In this document: one piece after another, positions 32,147-42,990 of the stretch
How the letters are laid out: every line of letters begins with the position of its first letter
Position numbering within the stretch: the stretch's first letter is position 1
Origin: Simmondsia chinensis
Lineage: Eukaryota; Streptophyta; Magnoliopsida; Caryophyllales; Simmondsiaceae
Length of the DNA stretch: 64,000 nt
Direction: 5' to 3'
Assembly: GCA_018398585.1 (NCBI GenBank)
Contig: JAGTTD010000011.1
Coordinates: 22,176,926 to 22,240,925, forward strand
The notes under the pieces: model-generated
Told to the model about the DNA's origin: nothing
The model's input: the letters and a program-made list of their open reading frames with translations, nothing else
The model's database searches: none
Program-made: the position numbers and the translations under genes

Positions 32147-33540
32147 AGTTGATGATGTCATAGTGGCGGAAGAGAGACGAGTTTGTGTCACTAGACTAAA
32201 AGGAGGTAGTAGATGACGAGGGTCGCTTGCTATTGGTCGGGCAAATTGGCTTCACGCCAAAGGAAGCAAAGGAGATGAATGGCTTCAACACAACATCTTC
32301 CAGACGACATGTACAATTGGAAAAAGGGTATGCCTCCTAGTCATCAACTCCGAGAGCTATAAGAACACATCTAAGAAGAAGGCGTCTAGAAGCAAAATTT
32401 GGAGACGGAGGAGCATCTAAACCCTTACAAATTGTCATGGCTCCAGAAAGGAGATGAGGTAACAATAACTAAATGTTGCCTGGTTAGTTTCTCGATTAGA
32501 ATGAAGTACCAGGATGCAGTGTGGTGCAATGTCATTGCCATGGACGTGTGTCATCTGCTATTGGGATGACCTTGGCAATGTGATAGAGATACTATACATG
32601 ACGGGAGAAACAGCTAGTGTAGCTTTATCATTGAGAGAACAAGGATCATCTTGTTGCCCAAGAAAGATGAGGCGCCACGGGTGTCAAAGACCAAAGACCC
32701 AAAGCCGAAAGATAGGGCGTGTTCGCTAAATCAGTTGGCGAGGTCGAGGTGTCTGCGTCGATAGGCGACATCGGGAGAGAACCTGTCTTTGATGGGCCCA
32801 CCTATCTTGATTCGTCTTCTTCACCTATCTTTGATAAGCCCACATATGTTGAGCCCATCTATGAAGAAAAGGAAGTGCCGGATGAGGTAGGGAGTCTGTC
32901 AGAAGAGGTTTATCCAAAAGGGTTGGTGTATTTCTTACCACCGAAAAGGGGAAGCCCATACTAGGTAGATTGGGTTCCAGACGATGTGTTACCGTGAGGG
33001 CTATATTACCGGATGAACCTTATAGAGCATGATGATATTAGGCGCCAAATTTGGAAGCTACTCACCAAGGGTTTCATTCAAGAGAGCCTAAAGAGTCGAA
33101 CGACTATCTTGATGCCAACAAAGGATGCGACTTAGCGCGTATGCCTTGACAGCAGAACCGCCAATTAGATCACGTCACAATTTCGATTACCCGTTTCATG
33201 TTTGGAAAACTTTCTCTGCCAATTGCAGTATTCAATGGTGTCTGGCAAGTTGGGTCTGAATAACGAATGCCAACAGAGTCAAATCCCGCCAAACGGTGAG
33301 TGGAAGATTAAGTTTGAAATTCGAGGAAGGGTACTTGAGGGGTATAAGTATGACGACCCTGCCAACATTGCATCGGATTGGGATATACCCTTTAAGCACT
33401 ATTCTTGGAAGCTGTTGTGGAAGATGGCGAGTCACCGAGACATTAGCAAGAGTCATGCAACCCTTGACTTGATGAGAATGTTTTGGAAGCATCGTTGGAG
33501 AATTCGAGGGCGAATTCTCTTCAAGCCGAGAAGGATGATG
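32147..33540 (+). pseudogene. Gypsy-4 pol remnants
   Basis: Short, shifted pieces of pol: NVIAMDVCHLLLG near 32530 (end of the protease region, where relatives have M-D-x-C-H-L-L-L-G-R-P-W), TRIILLPKK near 32640, the RT entry segment around 33160, QIPPNGEWKIKFEIRGRVLE (33265-33345) which matches [20 protein letters not shown] of Gypsy-2, and ENSRANSLQAEKDDVA near 33500, the end of pol. Most of RT, RNase H and integrase are missing. It is not translatable. Confidence 0.6.
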
Positions 33541-33771
33541 TAGCCTGTGTCATGGCAAGTTGGGTAGCAACCCGCCTATTTGCGGAATAGACCAATGGAC
33601 TCATCTTGGTATATTTGGCTAAGCGAGAAGACACGGGACAAGAAAAGACAACTCACATCCTAGCAAACTTGACAAGATGGAAAATGGGCGAACAGCGACA
33701 TAGTTTAGCCAAAATAACTCACAATATCCGTTGCCGAATTCGAGGAAAAATTCTCTCCATTGTAGAGAGAA
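33541..33771 (+). other. Gypsy-4 3' non-coding segment
   Basis: Ends with aattcgaggaaaaattctct just before the 3' LTR. A similar string, aattcgagggcgaattctct, is at about 33500 and is followed by gatgatgtagcctgtg, so the pol-end/LTR-start junction looks duplicated. Confidence 0.45.
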
Positions 33772-34374
33772 TGATGCAGCCCCGCCTTCATACTTGGTAG
33801 ATATCTTGGTAGGAGAGAATTGGGGGGATGCCCAAGATTGGTGAAGACGAGATACCTTGGAAAATGAGCCTTGGCAGATTGTCTTGGCAAAAAGAGACTT
33901 GGCGAGTACGAGGGTTAGTGAATAGAAATGCGGTTGGGAAGTTCTACATGACTAGGGTTAGAGTTTGCATCTAGTGGGAAATTTTGAGATAAGGAAAGTG
34001 TTTTAGATTAGGAAAGATTTGTTACGATTTTATCTTGATTTTATCTTTTATTTTCTAGGGTTTTTAGCTCTCTATATAAGAGAAAGGAAGTCTAGGGTTT
34101 TAAGCATTCAATTTTCATATTTTTATAATTATTTTATACAATTCTCTCTCTTTCTCAGGATGTGCAAATTCCCTATCTATATTTTCTATTGATAAAGAAA
34201 ATGTGGACTTTCAGTCACATAAAGTAAAAATTCATGACACTAAGGCAGGAATGGGATAAGGTTAAGTCATCAATGAATGGATTTGAGTGCTTTTTCCCCT
34301 TGTTATATTATTTTTGTAATAAAATTTAAGGAAAAGTTGTTAAACGTCCGTTCTCCAAATTTCCCATCTACATC
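33772..34374 (+). repeat. Gypsy-4 3' LTR with extra segment
   Basis: Matches the 5' LTR but is about 130 bp longer. The extra DNA lies between ctttctcagg (34161) and atttgagtgc (about 34283), where the 5' LTR has only gtgtgaga. The extra piece has no feature I recognise. Confidence 0.8.
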
Positions 34375-34690
34375 GAATTTACAAGAAAGATTAAATTCTC
34401 GTAATCAAACGTTGCATTTTGTTGAAGTAAGGGGGAAAAAATAAAAATAAGCAATAACAAAAAGATGACATCTCACACCACCCTTACCAATTCCCTGTGC
34501 TATCCCTAACACCACCTCCTCATTCAACTTAGTTTTATGCCATGACACACACCTAGATTATCGAAAAGAAATCAAGTGTCAGCACCTTCATGAGTTTTAC
34601 CCTACCCATTGTAGTATTCATAAGTAGAGTTGTGGCAACACTGCTGAAAAAAAAAAATTTGTTATTGTAAAAAAAGAAAAAACCATCTTC
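34375..34690. other. Unassigned DNA before Copia-C
   Basis: AT-rich sequence with an A11 run near 34647. No gene or repeat is recognised. It may be decayed Copia-C integrase. Confidence 0.3.
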
Positions 34691-36037
34691 TAACTATTGC
34701 TCAAGCACTTCATTTTAAATCTAATGTGCCTCTTCCTTTTTGTGATGATTGTGTTCTCATGATTGCTCACATGTTTAACACATTTCCATCATCCACTTTA
34801 CCAAATTATACCTCCTCCAATTTCTAAATTCTACTAACCTATCTTACAAAGTGTTTGGTTGCCTATGTTTTGCTTCTATCATTTGTTTTCAAATTTGATT
34901 CAAGTGCCCAAGACACCCTGTTTGTTGGTTATCCATCTAGCACCAAATGGTACAAGCTTTATAATCTTCAAACACATGAATTTTTGTTTCTCGTGATGTT
35001 GTCTTTCATGAAAATTCTCACCTCTAGCCCAATATCCCTCCCCCTTCTATGAGTAACAACCTGACTTTTCTATCACCAATTTTCTGCTTTATCTTGCACT
35101 ACTTTTCCACCACCAACAAATCCCTCTATTTTGATCAACTTTACGGCAACCTGCAAAACATCTTGACAGAATCATCTGCCTTCATATCTTTCGGATTACC
35201 ATTGCTATCTTCTCATTCACCACATTTTCTCTTCTAGGAATCAATTGAACCATCCACTAAACATCCTGTTTAGTCTATACTTTTCTATGTGCATTTTTTC
35301 CCTTCTCATCAACAATTTTTCTCCTGTTTCTTATATTACCAAACCCACCACCTATAGAGAAGGTTGTCAGCATCATCATTGGCACCTTATTGCAAGCTAA
35401 GGTGCCATTGAAGCCAACAGCACATGGCCCTTGGCCCTAGAATTCGATCAATTGTTGAAATTGTGTCTATAAAACAAAACATCATTATAATGGCTCTATC
35501 AAGCATTACAAAGCTCATTTATTTGTAAGGGGTTTCGCCCAACAAGAAGGTATTGATTTTCTTAACCCCTTTTCTCTGATTGGAAAAATTACTATCATTT
35601 ATATTTTACTTGCCCTAGCCGTCATCCATAATTGGCTTCTTCTTCGACTCAATATCAAAAATGTCATTTTATAAGTGACCTTCATGAGAAAGTTTATATG
35701 ACTTCTTCACTCGGGTTTCTATCCAGGGGCACATGGTCCTTTAGTGTGTAGGTCACATAACTTTTACAAACGAGTTGGCTATGATTTATCAAACTCTCTA
35801 CCTACCTTCTTCACCTTGCCTTCACCCAATCTCCACATAACTATAGCCTATCCACAAGTCGCACTGGCACATCATTTTTTACCCGCCTTGGTTACGTTGA
35901 TGGAATTATTATTACTAGTAATAATTTGGATGCCTCTGCTTGCATAACCCTTGTCCGTGACAATTATCATATTGAAGATCTTAGTAGCCTTAAGTACTTT
36001 ATTGACCTTGACGCTTCTCATTCTTCCTCATACATTT
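34691..36037 (+). pseudogene. Copia-C integrase end and RT, left part
   Basis: Plus-strand copia sequence: IAQALHFKSNVPLPFCDDCV (integrase end), FKFDSSAQDTLFVGYPSSTK followed by WYKLYNLQTHEFLF, then after a variable linker the RT (GAIEANSTWPLALEFDQLLK; DLHEKVYMTSSLGFYPGAHG; CRSHNFYKRV). At motif C (about 35887-35930) a one-base deletion and GAT to GGA turn Y-V-D-D into V-D-G. HIEDLSSLKYFIDLD follows, and at 36037 Gypsy-2 interrupts. The first half of the element is missing. Confidence 0.85.
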
Positions 36038-36461
36038 TGATGCAGCCGCGCCTTTATACAAGGCCGGTTACTAAGCGGATGGGGTCTTGGCGAGTTGGCA
36101 AGCTTGGCGGGATGGGAGAGACTCACGGAAAGGGGTGAATTGGGCATTAGAAGTTCACATCAATTAGGAAAGCTTAATTTAGATTAATAGATCTTCTTCT
36201 TTAACTTTTATTTATCTCTTCTAATTTTCGTCTTCTATTTTAGGTAAAATAGCAAATCTATTTAAGAAAGAGGATGATTAGGGTTTCATTCATTCAATTG
36301 TTTAGATTTTCTATATTGTTTATGTGTTTTACTCTATTCTTCTATTGTAAGAATTAGGGTCAAACTTGTCCCTTCTGTTTCTTAATTTTTTTCACGATAA
36401 GAATTTAAAGGTAGGTTGTTGAACCTTCCGTTCCCAAGTTTCTTCCTTCTATGACGCGTCA
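36038..36461 (+). repeat. Gypsy-2 5' LTR
   Basis: Starts TGATGCAGCCGCGCC and ends near ATGACGCGTCA. It is homologous to 44235-44650. Confidence 0.82.
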
Positions 36462-36463
36462 GA

Positions 36464-36475
36464 TAGTATCAGAGC
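36464..36475 (+). promoter_or_regulatory. Gypsy-2 primer binding site
   Basis: TAGTATCAGAGC, one change from the initiator Met-tRNA type site. Confidence 0.82.
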
Positions 36476-36492
36476 TCAGAACGTTTCCCATC

Positions 36493-37435
36493 ATGGCCCG
36501 TGGTTGACAGAGGTACACTGCCATCGGAAACATTTATCAATGAGACCAGGAACGCTAGGCCTATAGGAAATTCAAGGAGATGAAGGAGAGATTCCGGTGA
36601 ATCGAGCTGTGTTTGGTGCAATTGGGTGTGAACCCCAACTAAACGACTACGGCTCAGCCTCAACAACTAGTAAAAGAGGGAGGATAGGACGAAACCAAAG
36701 AAAGCTTCAATAATCCGTTTGATCGGTTTGGAAACTGAGAGTAGAATATCAGCTGAGATTGATCAAATTCTAAAATTTTCGATTACTCAAAATATTGGAG
36801 GTGGGAATCCTAGCTTTGAATTGAAATTTCAGAGTTCACTGGTGGAAGACAACTTGAGGAATTCTGGGATTGGTTGGCTGCAGTGGAGAAAGTGCTCAAG
36901 TTCAAGGAGATTCCGAAGCACAAGGAGGCTCCGTTGGTGGCTACCCAATTGAGGAGTAGAGCTGCCACTTGGTGGCAATAGCTGAGGCATACCTGGCTTA
37001 GGCAAGGTAAATCAAAAATCGAGACTTGAGAAAAGATGAAGAAACACATGCCTTCTTCCCTATAATCACTCTAGAGTGATGTATTAATGCCTACAAAACT
37101 TGCGTCAGGGTTCTCGGTCAATGGAAGACTACATGGTAGAGTTTTATGCCTTCGTCACTAGGAATGAGTTGGTGGAATAGGAGGAGCAGTTGGTGGATAG
37201 GTACATTGGCAGGTTGAAGGAAACCATTCAGGTGGTGTTAAACATGTTTGACATCTTTTCGGTCTTAGAAGAAAGCTAGAGGGCTTTGAACATCGAGAAG
37301 CAACAAATGCAACGTCAAATTGGCAGTACTTGGAACTCCTAGAACAATGAGTGTGATCAAGTATGATTACCAACCAACTCGAGTATACACGATAAAATAG
37401 TTGTCGCCAACCCAGGTAAACCGAGTAACTAGGAC
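36493..37435 (+). pseudogene. Gypsy-2 gag capsid region
   Basis: The ATG at 36493 gives MARG then a stop, with QRYTAIGNIYQ and IELCLVQLGVNPN after it. The capsid part follows in shifting frames (37070-37330): RVMY then a stop, CLQNLRQGSRSMEDYMVEFY, FVTRNELVE and DRYIGRLKETIQVVLNMFD, the standard retrotransposon gag motif order (Q-x-L-x-x-L-R-Q-G...V-x-x-Y...F). Several stops and indels. Confidence 0.8.
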
Positions 37436-37826
37436 TTGGAAGGTAGCTCAAAAAACTATCGTTTCAAGTGTAGAGAGATGGGTCACCATCCCACAGAGTG
37501 TCAAAAGGGTGATAGACGTGGAAAGGGGTTGTACATTGAGAGTCTCCATGCTGAGGATGGCAAGGTAGTTGAGGAAGTGGCCCGGGACGAGTTAGCGCTA
37601 AGTAGCAAAGAAAAAGTTGCAGGTGACGAGGGCCACCTACAAGTGGTAAGGAAAGTTTGCTTCATGCCTAAGGAAGTAAAGGGAGATGTTTGGCTCAGAA
37701 ATACCATCTTCCAGACGACATGCACAATTGGCAGGAAGGTGTGCCACCTAGTCATAGATTCTAGATATTGTGAAAACGTCATCTCCGAGGAAGCAATTCG
37801 AAAGCTAGGGTTCAAGCCAAATCCCA
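37436..37826 (+). pseudogene. Gypsy-2 zinc knuckle and protease start
   Basis: One open frame: YRFKCREMGHHPTECQKGD is a CCHC knuckle whose first Cys is replaced by Tyr/Arg (Y-R-F-K-C). An acidic linker follows, then CTIGRKVCHLVIDSRYCENV, where the catalytic D-S-G is D-S-R, and VISEEAIRKLGFKPNP. Homology ends at about 37826, where minus-strand Gypsy-3 begins. The rest of the protease and the first half of RT are absent. Confidence 0.85.
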
Positions 37827-38455
37827 ACAGTAGAAATAACTCTCGCCAGAAATGACTTGTAAACAATCTATCTCGATCAGAAATAATGGATTGAGGCAAC
37901 CTATGGAGCTTGTAGAAGTTATCCAAGAACAACTTGGCAAGTTTTTCAGCTGAAATTGGATAACTCAAGGCTAAGAAGTGTCCAAACTTGGTGAATCGAT
38001 CCTCTACCACCCAAATTACCTCCTTACCTTTAGACTTAGGCAATCCCTTAATAAAATCCATACTTATGTGTTGCCATGCTCTATCTGGAATGGGTAAAGG
38101 CTGTAACAACCCCTGATAATGCATGTGATTGGACTTAGTACGCTGACACACATCACAATATTGAACAAATTCCACCACTTTTCTTCTCATACCGGGCCAT
38201 TAGAAGTATTGCCTCAACCTTTGATAAGTTCCTTCAATACCAGTGCCCTCCCCAAGCTGAATCATGCTAAGCTATAATAATTTGCCTTCTCAGATCAATC
38301 ACAGAGCCAATGTACACCTTCCCTTTAAGTCTCACAATCCCATTAGCAACGGTTACATCAGAATCTGCACCAGAAGAGCTGTTCTTGATGCTAAAAGCTA
38401 TGGCACATTCCTGAGCAAAGCTATCACCATCATAAGACTTATGCATTTCATCCAT
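37827..38455 (-). pseudogene. Gypsy-3 integrase, truncated
   Basis: Minus strand: VVEFVQYCDVCQRTKSNHMH (zinc domain), LQPLPIPDRAWQHISMDFIK (first Asp), VVEDRFTKFGHFLALSYPIS, and LPQSIISDRDRLFTSHFWRE (second Asp). It ends at HFWRELFLLLG, where Gypsy-1 continues for another 40 residues to the catalytic Glu. That Glu and everything downstream are gone. A frame change at about 38190-38265 separates the N-terminal piece (VRLKGKVYIGSVIDLRRQII). Confidence 0.88.
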
Positions 38456-38935
38456 TCAAGAAGGCAAGGCTACAGAGATAGCAGAACATGAAGCTTGATC
38501 AGTCCCATCCTGCTTGTTTGACAATGCATCAACAGCTAAGTTTTCTCTGCCCCGAAAGTACTCAATTGAATAATCAAGACCCAACATCTTCATGAGACCT
38601 CTTCGCTGCACTCTTGTAGTGATCTTTTGCTCTAATAAGTACTCAAGACTTTGATGGTTAGTTCTAATAATGAGGTTAGTTCTAATAACGAAGTGATGTC
38701 CTTCCAAGTGATGCCTCAACTTCTTGACTGCCAAGAGAATTGCTAGATACTCCTTCTCATAAATGGACAAACTCATGTGTTTTGGGCTAAGTCCCTGACT
38801 TAAGTAAGCCACTGGTCTTCCCCTTTGAGATAGAACTGGTCCCACTCCAGTCCCACTCGCATCTATCTCCAATGTAAAAGGAATGCTAAAATCAGGCATA
38901 ACAAGCATAGGAGTTGAACACATTGCCATCTTCAA
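38456..38935 (-). pseudogene. Gypsy-3 RNase H
   Basis: Open minus-strand frame with CSTPMLVMPDFSIPFTLEID, ASGTGVGPVLSQRGRPVAYL, LSIYEKEYLAILLAVKKLRH, TNHQSLEYLLEQKITTRVQR and ENLAVDALSNK. All three acidic catalytic positions (E-I-D, Y-E-K-E, V-D-A-L) are present. A small in-frame tandem duplication (about 38656-38691) repeats IRTN: FVIRTNLIIRTNHQSL. Confidence 0.88.
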
Positions 38936-39990
38936 TCTGTCAAATGCTTCCTGGCCTTCTCAGACCATTGGAAGGCATCTTTCTTGAGGGGATTAGTGAG
39001 TGGTTTAGCAATCATACCATAACCAACTACAAACTTCAAGTAATAACCTATTAATCCCCAAAAAAAACCCCCTCAATTGCTTAAGAGAAACAAGAGTTGG
39101 CCATTGTTTCGTTGCCTCAATCTTGGCTGGGTCAATGGCTACTCCCTCAGAAGAGATGATGTGACCCAAGTATTCCACCTTATCTTAAGCAAAAGTACAC
39201 TTAGAAAGCTTGGCATACAACTTGTGCTGACTCATGAGCTCAAACACCTATCTAAGATGATCCACATCTGAATCCACTGAAGGACTATACACCAAGACGT
39301 CATCAAAGAAAACTAGGACAAACTTCCTCAATAGGGGCTTGAAGACTGAATTCATCAAGGCCTAAAATGTGGCTGGAGCATTTGTTAATCCAAAGGGCAT
39401 CACCACAAACTCATAATTCCTATGATGAGTTCTAAAAGTAGTCTTATGAACATCCTGCGCCAATACTCGGATCTGATGATATCCCCACCTCAAATCCAAC
39501 TTAGACCATGTAATTCATCCAGAATATCATCAATGATTGGGATTGGAAACTTATCTTTGATAGTGAGGGAGTTAAGCTGTCTGTAATCTTTACACATCCT
39601 CGAAGAACCATCCTTCTTATTGACTAGTATAACAAGAGAAGCAAATGGACTATGAAGTGTCTGATGAATTGAGTTCTTAATAGCTCATCCACCTGCTTTT
39701 CAATCTCACTTTTTTATGAGTGTGGATACTTATAGGGTCTTAAATTCACTGGGTCAGAATTGGCTTTCAATGGTACAGCGTAATCCAGAGATTGCTTGGG
39801 AGAAAGACTATTTGATTAATCAAACATATCACTAGAGTCATAGATCAGCTTATGAATTGGAGGATAAAGTTCCTTCCCAACCTGAAATGGCTCTGCTGAG
39901 ATGGAAAATAGATGGCCTACCCATTGATAGTCCTTCTTCCAGAGTATCCCATCAACCCTTTTGCCACTCAATATCTTAAGTTATCCTTGG
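38936..39990 (-). pseudogene. Gypsy-3 reverse transcriptase
   Basis: On the minus strand the usual blocks are readable across shifts: the region after 39730 matches the fingers, KDGSS (about 39610) the K-K-D-G block, and [20 protein letters not shown] (about 39270-39330) is motif C with both catalytic Asp residues intact. [17 protein letters not shown] sequence is at about 39370-39410. Several frameshifts and stops break it. Unlike Gypsy-1, this copy keeps F-F-D-D. Confidence 0.82.
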
Positions 39991-40046
39991 TCCACAATTC
40001 CTTGCAACTTGACTGCTTTATCATGTAGATCAAAGGAAACTATGAG

Positions 40047-40406
40047 CTAACTGAAATCAAACACCAAAGGACTGATAGTTTTCATCCAATCCACTCTAAG
40101 CACCATGTCACATCCCCCCAATTTCAAAACTCTAAAGTCATATGAGAACTGGTGGCCTTGCATTGGCCAATAGAATTTATTACACTTTATTTGGGTGAGC
40201 ATAGAATTCCCATCAGCAATAGTCATAGCTAAGGGACTTGTCTTGATCATTTCATAACCCACTCTCTTAACTATCATGTGATGAACAAAACTGTGCTTGT
40301 TCCCACTGTCAATCAAAATCAAAAGTGATTTATGATTTACTTCACCCTCGATTCTTATAGTGTTGTGTGATCCACCATCAATCAAAGCCTTCACAGAGGT
40401 CTCCAT
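40047..40406 (-). pseudogene. Gypsy-3 aspartic protease
   Basis: Open minus-strand frame with HNTIRIEGEVNHKSLLILID ending at the catalytic D-S-G (IDSGNKHSFV), and FRVLKLGGCDMVLRVDWMKT later. The layout equals Gypsy-1 7517-7858. It would process Gag-Pol. It ends in a stop before RT. Confidence 0.87.
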
Positions 40407-40430
40407 TTCATTCTCATCACTATCTAGTTC

Positions 40431-40625
40431 TTACAACAACCCCTTCTCCTGTTCATCGTTTGCATCCTCCTCCTCTTGCTCATCTGATTCTTCATCATCC
40501 TTAGCCCCAGTCACCGGCATAATGAGCTTAGGATTGCACTTATGGCCAAAGAAGTATCTTTGGCTACACTTGAAGCACAATCTTTGAGCCTTCTTCTCTT
40601 CCAGACTTAAGGTTTTAGGAGCCAC
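40431..40625 (-). pseudogene. Gypsy-3 gag zinc knuckle
   Basis: EEKKAQRLCFKCSQRYFFGH then KCNPKL is the same chromovirus knuckle as Gypsy-1 (CFKC...GHKC), followed by an acidic tail (DDEESDEQEEEDANDE). Confidence 0.85.
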
Positions 40626-40815
40626 CTTGCCACCAGCTGATGTTGAAGAACTAATTGATACATTCTTGCTTCGAGATGCTTCTAAATAAGCAAGTATTGT
40701 GGCCTCATACAGCTTTTCCTTAAAATAAGCCGAGACAAGGTCAAGGGATTAATGGCCTTAACCAAATTCTTGATCTTTGGCTTAAGACCATTAATGAAGC
40801 TAGAGGCATAGTTTC

Positions 40816-41595
40816 TTAACTAGCACCCGGATTGACTGTTATCATTCTTGCACTAAGGTTCTCAAATCGTGTCATATATTCTCTCACAGTAGTGGTTTGA
40901 GTTACTTTGTTGAAGTGATCCACCGCATCTCCCGGATCCTCATCTCCAAATCTTTCCCAAAACTCATCAACAAACTCATACCATGTTATGTCCGGATTAC
41001 TGAGAATCAAACTATGAAACCATACCTCCTGGTCACCATGTAGATGAACTACAACCAGCTTCACTTTCTTTGCATCCATCACATGATAAAAGCAAAAGTA
41101 TCTCTCACACCTCCTTATCCAAGACTGTGGCTATGATCCATCGATGGTGTCAATTTCTACCTTAGGCAACCTGAAACCACTACTCCTGATCACGGTTTCA
41201 GCTTCATTTCTTTCCTCAGATACTCGATGATGCATCTGATCAGGAGGCCTGCCTTGCTTCCTTACTGGAATAAAAAATCCAACTCCTTGAGGCACTACTT
41301 AATGGTTAATTTGCTGCTGCAATCCAATCATCTGCTGCTACAACTGATTATTCGAATTGGATACATCTCCCACTCTCTGAGACACATCTCTTACTTCCTG
41401 ACTCAGACTTCCCATTGCTGCTACCAGCTGTTGAATGTCAAACCACGGCTGATCAAAACCTTCTGCCTGTTGATCAAACCTCGGCTTACTTGAACTCACT
41501 CTTGCTGTGACTCCAGCATAAGTTCCTGCCACAGTGCCAACATTAGCTGCTGCATTTTCAGCTGTACCAGCTCTAGTTGTGACTCCTCCAGCCAT
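40816..41595 (-). pseudogene. Gypsy-3 gag
   Basis: The minus-strand ATG at 41595 gives MAGGVTTRAGTAENAAANVG; an upstream frame break separates it from the capsid part at 40816-41082 (VVVHLHGDQEVWFHSLILSN, EFVDEFWERFGDEDPGDAVD, VREYMTRFENL). The same blocks occur in Gypsy-1 gag (QGDYEVWFYSLLKTN, VRDYMKQFENL). The Gln-rich middle (41340-41400) contains a probable coiled coil. Confidence 0.85.
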
Positions 41596-41744
41596 TGGAA
41601 CAACTATTTACTTTGTCTTAATCAAAGCAAACAAGTGACGATCAATGTGTGTGAGACAATTGAACTTATTGACCTCTAAGCTTGATCAGATGTAGAATCA
41701 ATCAATTTGAATGCAATTTACTTCAATCAGAGACAATCTGTCAA

Positions 41745-41756
41745 GCTCTGATACCA
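41745..41756 (-). promoter_or_regulatory. Gypsy-3 primer binding site
   Basis: TGGTATCAGAGC on the minus strand, an exact initiator Met-tRNA type site. Confidence 0.9.
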
Positions 41757-41758
41757 AT

Positions 41759-42070
41759 TTTCATGATTCAAGAACAAACTTGAATCATAACCTAGGATAG
41801 ATGTAGAATAAGAGTAGAGATGAGAAGAGAATTGGAGATTTAAGATGAGAACTAGAGAATAGAGAAGAGAAGTAGAGAGAATTAGGGTTGAGAGAAGAAG
41901 AATTAAATCATTATCATTCATCAATGAATCTTCTTACAAGACAATCTAAACCTTTATACTACAAAACTATCAAGTCGGTGGGACCTAAATATATTTAACA
42001 ATACAATGAATCTAACCAATATGGCTCTTGATGAAACTACATATCCTTCCTCTAATTGTGAATCATGACA
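41759..42070 (-). repeat. Gypsy-3 5' LTR
   Basis: On the minus strand it starts TGTCATGATTCACAATT and ends TTGAATCATGA near the primer site, about 312 bp, with a pyrimidine-rich segment typical of plant LTR leaders. The terminal TCATGATTCA/TGAATCATGA words are inverted. Confidence 0.85.
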
Positions 42071-42600
42071 ACAAGTTGGACCTGAAGAGTGGATACCATC
42101 AGATACGTATCTCGCCTGGTGATGAGTGGAAGACTGCCTTCAAAACACGAGAAGGGTTATATGAGTGACTTGTGATGCCGTTTGGGTGATCTAACATGCC
42201 TAGTATGTTTATGAGGTTCATGATCAGGTACTATGACCCTTTATTGGAAGGTTTGTCAACATCTACTTGGACAGTATCTTGATCTATAGCCGAAATCGAG
42301 TTGATCACTTGAAACACCTTCGGGAGGTGTTGACTACCCTTAGAGGTCAGCTCTTGTTCGCCTAGAAGAAGTGCAAGTTCATGAAGGACCAGGTGACTTT
42401 CCTTGGGTTTGTCTTGTCCAAGGATGGGATTGCAGCTGATGAAGGGAAGATAGTGGTAATTCGGAATTGGCCATAACCAAAAATGATATTGGTGGTATGA
42501 AGCTTCCGTGGCTTGCCTTCTTTTTACCAAAGGATTGTGTCAAGTTTTAGCTCTATCATGGAACCGATCATGAATTGCATGAAGGAAATAGCTTCAGTTG
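42071..42600 (+). pseudogene. Gypsy-2 reverse transcriptase, right part
   Basis: Gypsy RT resumes as [20 protein letters not shown] (motif A) and [10 protein letters not shown], stop, LVMPFG, stop, SNMPSMFMRFM (motif B). At motif C the sequence reads VNIYLDSILIYSRN, so the second catalytic Asp of the D-D pair is Ser. HLKHLREVLTTLRGQLLF follows in a different frame. Stops replace two Trp/Leu codons. Confidence 0.87.
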
Positions 42601-42990
42601 GACAACAGAGGCATCTAACACCTTCGAAGAAGTGAAGCGGCAGTTGACCACAGCAATGGTATTTTCCTTACCGGGTTTTCAGAAGATGTTCGAGTTGCAC
42701 ACTGACGCCTTCAAAGTGGCATTAGCGTAGTGCTTAGTCAAGAAGGAGATCCTACTGCTTACTTCAGTGAGAAGCTTGATGGAAGTAAGTTGAATTATTT
42801 AACTTATGATGTTGAGTTCTATGTTGTAGTGAACGCTTTGAGACAATGGAAGTCGTATCGGACCATCATGCGAAGTGGGCGAATTACATTCAGCTCTTTC
42901 ATTTTGTGATCAAACACAAGTCTAGAACATTAAACAAGGTTACTGACACTTTAACTAGGCGTACATTGATCTTGACTGACAACCGAGCTT
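42601..42990 (+). pseudogene. Gypsy-2 RNase H
   Basis: Shifting frames keep SFSWTTEASNTFEEVKRQLT, FELHTDAFKVALA-like sequence with catalytic Asp near 42700, TAYFSEKLDGSKLNYLTYDV and EFYVVVNALRQWKSY (catalytic Glu), then VIKHKSRTLNKVTDTLTRR near 42910-42960. Non-functional. Confidence 0.8.

Larger units (their letters stand above)
31293..34374 (+). mobile_element. Gypsy-4: internally deleted Ty3/gypsy element
   Basis: Two LTRs starting TGATGCAGCCCCGCC (31293 and 33772) enclose only 2 kb. A primer site follows the first LTR. Internal remnants are a gag start, a late protease piece, RT scraps and the end of pol. The LTR start and gag N-terminus (MAHGQQRYAAVGDIY) resemble Gypsy-2 (TGATGCAGCCGCG; MARG*QRYTAIGNIY), so both are one lineage. 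TSDs could not be recognised. Confidence 0.8.
37827..42070 (-). mobile_element. Gypsy-3: minus-strand chromovirus, 3' end deleted
   Basis: Reading from 42070 down: 5' LTR, PBS, gag, zinc knuckle, protease, RT, RNase H, then integrase, which stops mid-core at 37827. It lacks a chromodomain, polypurine tract and 3' LTR. Proteins and LTR start resemble Gypsy-1, so it is the same lineage. On its right Gypsy-2 RT resumes at 42071, on its left Gypsy-2 protease ends at 37826, so one deletion removed the 3' part of Gypsy-3 and a piece of Gypsy-2 pol. Confidence 0.88.
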
